64,000 nt of DNA from Siphonodentalium dalli (lineage: Eukaryota; Mollusca; Scaphopoda; Gadilida; Siphonodentaliidae), in assembly GCA_032622095.1 (NCBI GenBank), contig CP136063.1, positions 71,465,980 to 71,529,979 of the forward strand, in the 5' to 3' direction. Of the stretch, positions 55,359 to 64,000 are shown one piece after another. The translations under genes were made by a program, and so were the position numbers. The notes under the pieces were generated by a model. It worked only from the letters and a program-made list of their open reading frames with translations. It searched no databases and was not told the DNA's origin. Each line of letters begins with the position of its first letter. Position 1 is the first letter of the stretch.

Positions 55359-58113
55359 TCTATTATATATTTTGGGAAAACTGTCTGTCTGTGTGTCTGT
55401 CTGTCTGTTCGCGATGAACTCGAAAACGGCCGAGCCGATTTCGATGAAACTTGGTATGTGGGTGTAATTTCGGCTGGGGAGTGGCATGGGCCTGTTAATT
55501 TGCCCGTGCGACGTGACCTTGACCTTGAAATCGGCTCATTCAAGGTCAAACGCCCGAGTATCACGGGATTTCGATGAAAATTAGTGTCTGGGGATACTTT
55601 CGCATGGGGAGTGTCGTAAGCCTATTCGTTTGCCCGTGCGACGTGACCTTGACCTTGAAATCGGGTCAATTCAAGGTCAAATCGCGAATTTTGTCCACTT
55701 TTGTCCACTGAGTGTTTTGGACGGGTCGAGTCGTGACCCCGACCTGACCTTGACCTTCAAAATGATCAATTCGAGGTCAAATCGGGTAAAACCGGATGGA
55801 TTTCGACGGGTACTTTTGTCGGGTACTTTTGTCTGGGCAGTGTTTTGGACGGTTCAAATCGTGACCCCACCTGACATTGACCTTCAAAATGGACAATTCA
55901 AGGTCAAATCGCGCAATTCGCCGAAAAGCAGAGGGGAAACAGCCCGGACGAAGTCGGGTCCACCAGCTATCTCATATATATTTTGAAGACCTCTGTTTGT
56001 CTGTGTGTCTGTATGTTTGTTTGTCTGTCATTTATACAAATCTACGATTCTCGACCGATCGGGACGAAACTTGGTACGTGTGTGTAGTTTGACCAGGATG
56101 TCGACGTTGTCGTATTGGCGAGCCCGTGCGGCGCCCGCTTCGCGCATGCGCAGACGAGATCTCGGAAACGGGTGGAGCTATCGACTTGAAATTTGCTATG
56201 TGAATGTATCTTGCCCCGGATACGAATTTTATCGGGTCGCCGAGCCCGTGCGACGCCAGCTTCGCGCATGCGCAGACGAGATCTCGGAAACGGGTGGAGC
56301 TATCGACTTGAAATTTGCTCTGTGAATGTATCTTGCCCCGGATGCGAATTTTATCGGGTCGCCGAGCCCGTGCGACGCCAGCTTCGCGCATGCGCAGACC
56401 AGATCTCGGAAACGGGTGGAGCTATCGACTTGAAATTTGGTTTTTGAATAGCCCGGACAACGTCGGGCTCATCGGCTAGTCTCATATATATTTTGAAGAC
56501 CTCTGTCTGTCTGTTTGTTTGTCATTAATACAAATCTACGATTCTCGACCGATCGGGACGAAACTTGGTACGTGTATGTAGTTTGACCAGGCGGTCGTCG
56601 TTGTCGTATTGGCGAGCCCGTGCGGCGCCCGCTTCGCGCATGCGCAGACGAGATCTCGGAAACGGGTGGAGCTATCGACTTGAAATTTGCTATGCGAATG
56701 TATCTTGCCCCGGATACGAATTTTATCGGGTCGCCGAGCCCGTGCGACGCCAGCTTCGCGCATGCGCAGACGAGATCTCGGAAACGGGTGGAGCTATCGA
56801 CTTTAAATTTGGTACGTGTGAATGTATCTTGCCCCGGATACGAATTTTATCGGGTCGCCGAGCCCGTGCGGCGCCCGCTTCGCGCATGCGCAGACGAGAT
56901 CTCGGAAACGGGTGGAGCTATCGACTTGAAATTTGGTATGTGAATGTATCTTGCCCCGGATACGAATTTTATCGGGTCGCCGAGCCCGTGCGACGCCAGC
57001 TTCGCGCATGCGCAGACGAGATCTCGAAAACGGGTAGAGCTATCGACTTGAAATTTGGTTTTCTTGAATAGCCCGGACAACGTCGGGCTGGGTAGAGCTA
57101 TCGACTTGAAATTTGGTTTTTGAATAGCCCGGACAACGTCGGGCTCATCGGCTAGTCTATTATATATTTTGGGAAATCTGTCTGTGTGTCTGTTCGCGAT
57201 GGACTCGAAAACGGCCGAGCCGAATTCGATGAAACTTGGTATGTGGGGGTACTTTCGATCGTGGAGTGGCATGGGCCTGTTAATTTGCCCGTGCGACGTG
57301 ACATTGACCTTGAAATCGGCTCATTCAAGGTCAAACGCCCGAGTATCACGGGATTTCGATGAAAATTAGTGTCTGGGGATACTTTCGTATGGGGAGTGTC
57401 GTAAGCCTATTCGTTTGCCCGTGCGACGTGACCTTGACCTTGAAATCGGGTCAATTCAAGGTCAAATCGCGAATTTTGATGGGATTTCGACGAAATTTGA
57501 TACGTGGGGTTACTTTTGACCACTGAGTGTTTTGGACGGGTCGCGTCGAAACACGACCTGACCTTGACCTTCAAAATGATCAATTCGAGGTCAAATCGGG
57601 TAAAACCGGATGGATTTCGATGGGTACTTTTGTCGGGTACTTTTGTCCGGGCAGTGTTTTGGACGGTTCAAATCGTGATCCCACCTGACCTTGACCTTCA
57701 AAATGGACAATTCAAGGTCAAATCGCGCAATTCGCAGAAAAGCAGAGGGGAAACAGCCCGGACGAAGTCGGGTCCACCAGCTATCTATTATATATTTTGG
57801 AAGATCTGTCTGTGTGTGTGAGTGTGTGAGGTGTGTGTGTGAGAGAGATAGAGAGAGGGGGAGGGTGTGTGTGTGTCTGTTCCGACCTGACCTTGACCTT
57901 CAAAATGATCAATTCGAGGTCAAATCGGGTAAAACCGGATGGATTTCGACGGGTACTTTTGTCGGGTACTTTTGTCCGGGCAGTGTTTTGGACGGGTCAA
58001 ATCGTGACCCCACCTGACCTTGACCTTCAAAATGGACAATTCAAGGTCAAATCGCGCAATTCGCCGAAAAGCAGAGGGGAAACAGCCCGGACGAAGTCGG
58101 GTCCACCTGCTAG
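55359..58113 (+). mobile_element. Five head-to-tail Helitron-like units
   Basis: Units start at 55359, 55970, 56480, 57156 and 57784, each with TCTATTATATATTTTGG or TCTCATATATATTTTGAAG and a TCTGTCTG tract. Each ends in a short hairpin ('gcccggacgaagtcggg' or 'gcccggacaacgtcgggct') and 'ccaccagcta' or 'atcggctag'. TC at the 5' end, a 3' hairpin and a CTAG end before T are Helitron features. Two interior types occur: 'cgacgtgaccttgaccttga'-based (units 1, 4 and 5) and a 124-bp tandem with 'cgcgcatgcgcagacgagat' (units 2 and 3). No replicase frame; open frames up to 168 codons are from the 124-bp repeat. Confidence 0.7.
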
Positions 58114-58300
58114 TACGATATATAAGGTTGTATTGGTTTCCGACAGCATGTGACACTTTAAAAAAGCGGCTGGCAAATAACAAAAATTAAATTGTAACTG
58201 TTTATGTGACAATTACGCTATTTTAAGCCATGAAAACACCACGAACTCGATGGACATGCTCCCAGTTTAACTGAGTCTGTGGACATAGGGTAGTTCTATC
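58114..58300 (+). repeat. Continuation of the 190-bp array
   Basis: 58116-58267 is a close copy of 55207-55357 ('cgatatataaggttgtattg', 'ccgacagcatgtgacacttt', 'ggacatgctcccagttta') and then continues as a normal unit with 'actgagtctgtggacat'. Confidence 0.7.
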
Positions 58301-58869
58301 AGGAGGTAAACAATTTATCTGGGAGAGAGACTGTATGGGAAAAGTTAGGATGTAATCCAGTTGGAGCTGATTGGATACAATGATATACACATAGTTTCGT
58401 TGGAGCTGATTGGACACAATGATACACAGATAATATTGTTTGCTTCATTGATACGTCCGTCGCCGTGAGATTACAGACGATCTGGTGGGGGTAAATATCG
58501 CGCTCAGCAGGGTTTCAATGCTTTTCACGAAGTTTTAACAAACGACAGCGTTATGGAAATCGCTTTGTTTTCGAGATAAATGTTTGAACCGCGTCAACTA
58601 TTTTAATCTTTTCGCGATGACTGAGTTGCTGTGTTCCACACAAAAGAGTATTTCTGATAAAATGACATTCAGTATGGCGCATAGAAGTTCAGTCCTGGGA
58701 CCACTGTATTCAGGACATTCATATAATTAATGATATGCTGTTTCTATTTTGCCACAACGACGGAGAGGGGACGTTTTAATGTGATTACTCAATAGGTCAT
58801 AGTTCAAACTACTTAAGCGAGAATGGAGTACTTGTGATATGCGACACTTACTGTATGTAATAGAACATA
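58301..58869. other. Sequence with nothing recognised
   Basis: A short direct repeat 'gttggagctgattggatacaa' / 'gttggagctgattggacacaa' (about 58360-58420) is the only structure seen. Confidence 0.45.
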
Positions 58870-59315
58870 AAATGGGTTGTTGTTGTTGTATTTGGGGTCT
58901 GGAAGCCCGAACACGTCTTTAATCACTTAAGCAATGTCCCCGGGCTCAATTTTCAGCAAACGAATTATGTTGGGTCCCATTATGATCAATTGGGAAATTT
59001 GGTAAAGTTCTGAACAAAAATGTGTAATTTTTCGACCAAAAACGTGTTTGGGGGAGGGGTAGCTAAATTCCATTATTTAGCAAATCGTTCTAAATTTCTG
59101 TTAACTTCTTTCTGCATATGCTTGGCAGATAACTGCTTCACCATAAGGATTAAATATTTCGGCATTTATTGCCATTATAGCACTATAATATTTTTGTGAA
59201 AAAGTGCGATTTTTCAACAAAAAAAAAATGTTTCGGCTCAAAATGGCAGGAAAATCTAAATTAACCAACACTTTTTTCATATCAGGTAGAGTTATGGTAT
59301 GATATAGTAATTTAA
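58870..59315 (-). repeat. Long inverted repeat, right arm
   Basis: Reverse complement of 51541-52015, including 'ttcgaccaaaaacgtgtttg' and 'caggaaaatctaaattaacc'. It closes the 7.8-kb block that contains the 190-bp array and the Helitron-like run. Confidence 0.75.
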
Positions 59316-60207
59316 CCCCAACAATATTGGCAAATAGGTTAGGACAGAGCCACATGGCTCGCTTTACCAAAATCGTTAATTTCTGGAAAAAGTCAATGGT
59401 GGGTATCGCTCATCGTCGATTTGACAATAGCCACCACCAATTCCGTTATTTTTCACTATCATTTTCGTCAACAGTATATATTTCTCCTTCAACAAAAGTT
59501 GGTTTTAACTTGTTCTACCGTGGGTAGGAATATCTCGAAAACTAGAGCTCTTTTTCGATGTGGCCGCTGCACTAATAGGGAATAAGGAATGGCAGTCACC
59601 TTCGTTGCAAATGTAAGCCGTTGTGATAGTCACTTCATTTGGTAGGCCACCTGGCCTATCCCACACGATTCTGTAAGACAGTAATCGTGTACTGAGTCGG
59701 CGAAGCTTTCACATACATCCGTTTCTGTAGTATTGTAAGACTATTATGAATGCATTGTGACAATCAACTACAGTATATTGTTCTTGTGCAGAACAGATTC
59801 CCGAGTCGGTCGTTCGTGGCAGGAATCCATTTCCTGGATATGCAATGACCCGAGACAAACACCAATATACATCGGAAGCCAATCAATGAGACTTAGTTAC
59901 CTTGAACAATACGAATATTCTAGGCTATCATTTTCATGGCTCCAGTTCAAGTTGTATACACTTTCTTACCTTCACGCTTCTGTCATATATATGGGGCGAT
60001 TGGTACACACCACGAAACAATGCACAGGCATTATCAAGCATCCATTGTAAAAACAAATATGCGTTTATCCTTGGTGTGCATAGAATGTAAATAAATAGAA
60101 GAACGGTACCTCATACAAGTCCAACCCATACTATTATTTAACATTTGAAATGTAAAGCTTTCCCACCTGTATTCGGCATTCCAAGCCTCAATTTACAACA
60201 ACAGACA
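59316..60207. other. Sequence with nothing recognised
   Basis: A 97-codon plus-strand frame (59757-60050) is not repeat-derived but shows no domain or motif I can name, and its start has no supporting context. Confidence 0.4.
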
Positions 60208-60457
60208 TCTTCTAATTTAATAGTATCAATGTTGGCTTCGTTCCACTGATAATAAAGTTAGAAAAAAATGTGACGCATAATCTATAGACTAAAAATTACC
60301 AAACAATACAAAGTTAATGAGATAAGTAATACTCTTCTAATTTAATAGTATCAATGTTGGCTTCGTTCCACTGATAATAAAGTTAGAAAAAAATGTGACG
60401 CATAATCTATAGACTAAAAATTACCAAACAATACAAAGTTAATGAGATAAGTAATAC
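60208..60457 (+). repeat. Perfect 125-bp tandem duplication
   Basis: 60208-60332 and 60333-60457 appear identical ('tcttctaatttaatagtatc' to 'gagataagtaatac'). Either a very recent duplication or an assembly artefact. Confidence 0.85.
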
Positions 60458-60614
60458 AGTGCTGTCCCTCTAAAACATCGAAATATGTCAAATAAATTGA
60501 CAGAAATTTATATCTTGGTATAAACATGCTTGGTATAAACATTTTATCGAGTATAGAGTATAAATAAAAAGCAAACTGCTTCGGTAAGAATTGGCATGAA
60601 ACCCTGAATACATC

Positions 60615-61225
60615 TTTAATGAAAGTGTCAATGACACTGTAGCTCAACTTGGAAAGGGAATAATTTCATCTGTTACAGTCAATGAAGCGATTAGGAATGC
60701 GAAGAGTTGAAATGTCTATGTAATACCAGATTATCAACATGAAGATATATATATATAATAAAATCCAATATGGCCGCTGGTGGCTATGTCTTCCAATGAA
60801 TATCAAAAACATTTGATAGATTCCATCTAGTAGATCAATATCAAGATCAATATGAAGTTTGGTGATGATCGGATGAGGGAAGTGGACTATAGGTTGTGCC
60901 AAAGGATTTAGTCATGCAAAGAATTAAATCCAAGATGACTGCCGGCAGCCATGTTTTATGGCAGAATGAACCCAAAATGCTCGTTCCCATCTTCATGTCA
61001 ATATTAACATCCAACACAAATTTCACGATGATCAGACGAACTGTTCCGTCTGTAGCCCGTGCTATTTCATTGAATTTGAAATCCAAGATGGCCACTGACA
61101 GCCATGTTTTTTTTTTGTCGAATGACCCATAATGATTCGTTTCCCATCTATATGTCAATGTAAACAGCCGTGACAAATTTCATAAAAATCCCACCGAAGG
61201 TACGACTTGTAGCCCGTGCCAAATG
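60615..61225 (+). mobile_element. Helitron-like element, short copy of the 7585 type
   Basis: The 5' end 'taatgaaagtgtcaatga' with 'tgtagctcaacttgg' matches 7580-7612. It continues with two or three core units ('ggatttagtcatgcaaagaa', 'caagatggccactgacagcc', 'acgacttgtagcccgtgcca'). The 3' hairpin is missing. Confidence 0.6.
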
Positions 61226-62570
61226 CAGAATAATAACGAACGTTAAGTTAAAGCCGCACCATTAAGAAACATCAATTGGCCCTTTGTCAGTTATAAGAGT
61301 TTCAATCAATCAGGAAGTTGGAACAAAAATTCTGGTCAGTTTCGCGATTTGTTAAATATCTGAGATTCACGAGTTGCCTATATTCGTTTTGTTCTTCAAT
61401 TAAGCTATATATAATCACATATGCACGTACTGAAAATATAGTATTTCTAAACATGAACCAGTAATGATATGTAAAATATATAGCACCGCCTGGACTATAA
61501 CATGTCAAAACACAGTCTTCTTTGAAATTATTGCATTTAAAGAAACTCTGCAATGTATATTCAGTTCTTCAAGAGCACGCGTACAATGCACCCAGGGTGT
61601 TTGCGATGAAAAAGGAAGTCAAACAAAGTGTTTATCTTAAAGCTCGTAAGATTAGCAATAAAACCACATAGTATCCAATAATCCATAGGTCTTTACCAGA
61701 TAGACTGGTTCCGTGTGTGTGCTCATTCTGAAGCCGGTTCTGAATTAGATTCAATCTATCGACGAAGTGTGGAAATATTTGTTCGGAACACAGTCAGATA
61801 CACAATTCAAGAGTGCAGATCAAATAATTCTGACGAGCGTTATTACATCAATTGAAGAGTCAATGTTAGCGTCAGTATTGTTCCACAAACAGGTGCAAGC
61901 TGCAAAACAGACTCCTCTTTACGCTATGTCTGACCGCTGCCGGCATGTGTATTTTCTGAATTAAATCTAACATTTTTTATTGAAGTGTTTCAGTTACAAT
62001 TAATTCTGGCTTGATCTAGACAATCTTCAAATGAATATGGACAGTTCAGTTTCTCAGAATAATGCTGAATGAATTGTAACCTACACAAGTCTCAAATAAA
62101 TAAATGAGTGATTTATTCACATTGTGTGCAGGTGCTGGCAGCGGTAAGTCCTGCTTATAAAACAGGGGACTGAACTAAGAATGGAGCGTGAATAGATGTG
62201 CAGCCTGATGTCTGTATTGCATGGCCGGGAATCTACGTCATAAATTTGCTCAAAAATGGCGGCAATATATGTCTCACGTCGAAGTTAGAGAACACAAGAA
62301 CACCGCATTCGGCAAACCTCGTCAGATTCCATCACCGTTTCAGAATGAAGAACACCGGACAACACACTATGTAATCAAGTAACGGCGTAGAAGCAATTCT
62401 ACGGATTAATGTCCAACGGGCAACGGCGGTGATCGAGTTACAACGACGTTTAACGGCAAACAACTGTGGCGATTAATTGTTACTATTTTTAGAATAATCG
62501 AGGCGAGGAGTTTTGTGACACGTTATTTTAAGGTGTGTATTTATCTCTCGCTTTTGTTTATATATATACA
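61226..62570. other. Sequence with nothing recognised
   Basis: No exon of nompC and no element ends seen. A plus-strand GAGSGKSCL string at 62131-62157 is followed by a stop and is treated as chance. Confidence 0.4.
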
Positions 62571-62572
62571 AC

Positions 62573-63034
62573 TAGCCGATGAGCCCGACGTTGTCCGTGC
62601 TATTCAAAAACCAAATTTCAAGTCGATAGCTCCACCCGTTTCCGAGATCTGGTCTTTGCATGCATTTCAAGTCGATAGCTCCACCCGTTTCCGAGATCTC
62701 GTCTGCGCTTGCGCGAAGATGACGTCGCACGGGCTCGGCGACCCGATAAAATTCGTATCCGGGGCAAGATACATTCACATAGCAAATTTCAAGCCGATAG
62801 CTCCACCCGTTTCCAAGATCTCGTCTGCGCATGCGCGAAGCGGGCGCCGCACGGGCTCGCCAATACGACAACGTCCACCGCCTGGTCAAACTACACACAC
62901 GTACCAAGTTTCGTCCCGATCGGTCGAGAATCGTAGATTTGTATCAATGACAGACAAACATACAGACAGACAGACAAACAGAGGTCTTCAAAATATATAT
63001 GAGACTAGCCGATGAGCCCGACGTTGTCCGGGCT
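62573..63034 (-). mobile_element. Helitron-like unit of the 124-bp type, plus fragment
   Basis: Minus-strand unit: 5' TCTCATATATATTTTGAAG at 63004 downwards, TCTGTCTG tract, 124-bp type core with 'cgcatgcgcagacgagat', 3' hairpin and CTAG at 62573. A truncated 3' end of a second unit (63005-63034) abuts its 5' end, again head to tail. Confidence 0.65.
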
Positions 63035-63307
63035 ACAACCTACGTGTGTTTGATTGGGAGCCGGTTCCCCTATGTATACATAGCTGATCACATGGGACAC
63101 CGTCTCTCACACAAATAACAACAAAACTTTCATTCCTGCAAAACCATCGACTTGAATTCATCAGCAGCTGAACGCCAGGGGAGAGGAGCTTCACTAAGTT
63201 TCGTAACTTGTGCTCCGATCCCCTGTGCACCCACAACATCATCCATATATTCTGTTTGTAAATTATTCCATGTATTTGTGGGTCACAATAAATATGTTCA
63301 AACAAAC
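63035..63307. other. Spacer, nothing recognised
   Basis: A short hairpin 'gagccggttcccctatgtat' region aside, no feature is supported. Confidence 0.4.
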
Positions 63308-64000
63308 AGCCGATGAGCCCGACGTTGTCCGGGCTATTCAAAAACCAAATTTCAAGCCGATAGCTCCACCCGTGTCCGAGATCTGATCTGCGCATGCACG
63401 AAGCTGGCGTCGCACGGGCTCGGCGACCAGATAAAATTCGTATCCGGGGCAAGATACATTCACATACCAAATTTCAAGTCGATAACTCCACCCGTTTCCG
63501 AGATCTCGTCTGCGCATGCGCGAAGCTGGCTTCGCACGGGCTCGGCGACCCGATAAAATTCGTACTCGGGGCAAGATACATTCACATAGCAAATTTCAAG
63601 TCGATAGCTCCACCCGTTTCCGAGATCTGGTGTTCGCATGCATTTCAAGTCGATAGCTCCACCCGTTTCCGAGATCTCGTCTGCGCATGCGCGAAGCTAG
63701 CGTCGCACGGGCTCGGCGACCCGATAAAATTCGTACTCGGGGCAAGATACATTCACATAGCAAATTTCAAGTCGATAGCTCCACCCGTTTCCGAGATCTG
63801 GTGTTCGCATGCATTTCAAGTCGATAGCTCCACCCGTTTCCGAGATCTCGTCTGCGCATGCGCGAAGCTAGCGTCGCACGGGCTCGGTGACCCGATAAAA
63901 TTCGTATCCGGGGCAAGATACATTCACATAGCAAATTTCAAGTCGATAGCTCCACCCGTTTCCGAGATCTCGTCTGCGCATGCGCGAAGCTGGCGTCGCA
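63308..64000 (-). mobile_element. Helitron-like 124-bp array, runs off the window
   Basis: From 'gccgatgagcccgacgttgt' (3' hairpin, minus strand) through about six core units with 'cgataaaattcgta', 'gcaagatacattcacatagc' and 'gatagctccacccgtttccg'. Some units are shortened to 'ggtgttcgcatgcatttcaa' (63630 and 63800). The 5' end is beyond 64000. Confidence 0.7.

Noticed and set aside
56005-57071. Open frames of 100-168 codons with arginine-rich repeats ('RRQLRACADEISETGG').
   Set aside because: Products of the 124-bp Helitron-like core, open on both strands. The same applies to 62515-63015 and 63033-64000.
59757-60050. A 97-codon plus-strand frame outside known repeats.
   Set aside because: No recognisable domain, signal or conserved motif, and this length is expected by chance in 64 kb.
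62131-62160. A GAGSGKSCL string resembling a nucleotide-binding P-loop, preceded by a possible acceptor 'ttgtgtgcag'.
   Set aside because: A stop codon follows at once and no other part of a GTPase or ATPase fold is nearby; most likely chance.
1-64000. A search by eye for tRNA, rRNA, reverse transcriptase, transposase or viral genes.
   Set aside because: None could be supported: no cloverleaf with A and B boxes was recognised and no long frame with catalytic motifs exists. A covariance or profile search could still find a short or decayed one.

Overview
This is animal genomic DNA. It is AT-rich and intron-dominated, and it holds no operons, no ribosome-binding-site-led genes and no open frame above about 170 codons that is not a repeat artefact. 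Fourteen short exons on the minus strand, all with GT-AG borders and all in phase 0, encode 16 consecutive ankyrin repeats. Read in order (39605 down to 3368) they match, repeat by repeat, the middle of the ankyrin domain of the mechanosensory channel NOMPC/TRPN1. The window holds about 560 codons of that protein. The N-terminal exons should lie beyond 64000; the last ankyrin repeats, linker, six-helix TRP pore and C-terminus should lie before position 1. The repeat landscape ('aagatggcggccat' and 'ggccataactc' tandem families, Helitron-like elements with internal tandem cores) is what I associate with marine lophotrochozoans, especially molluscs. That placement is inference only.

Layout. 1-3367: repeats in the intron below the last visible exon. 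3368-39605: the nompC exon series, with introns of 0.5 to 6.7 kb. These introns carry several families of non-autonomous DNA elements: pogo/Tc1-like foldback MITEs with TA flanks, several piggyBac-like families flanked by TTAA, a hAT-like family with an 8-bp target duplication, Helitron-like elements and local tandem arrays. Several elements sit within 10-30 bp of splice donors. The introns also hold degraded copies of nompC exons.

39606-64000: at least 24 kb with no recognisable exon. It contains an 8-kb block (40454-48402) in which about 46 copies of a 165-bp satellite monomer lie between roughly 145-bp terminal inverted repeats, with a 13-bp direct repeat outside them. A second block (about 51541-59315) has long inverted arms around a roughly 190-bp tandem array, which is itself interrupted by a head-to-tail run of five Helitron-like units (55359-58113). 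More Helitron-like arrays close the window.

The only gene supported is nompC. Everything else I can defend is mobile or tandem repeat, or sequence in which I see nothing. The observations most worth following are the satellite enclosed by transposon-like ends, a hairpin module shared by TTAA elements with different termini, the Helitron-like concatemer, and the partial exon duplications.
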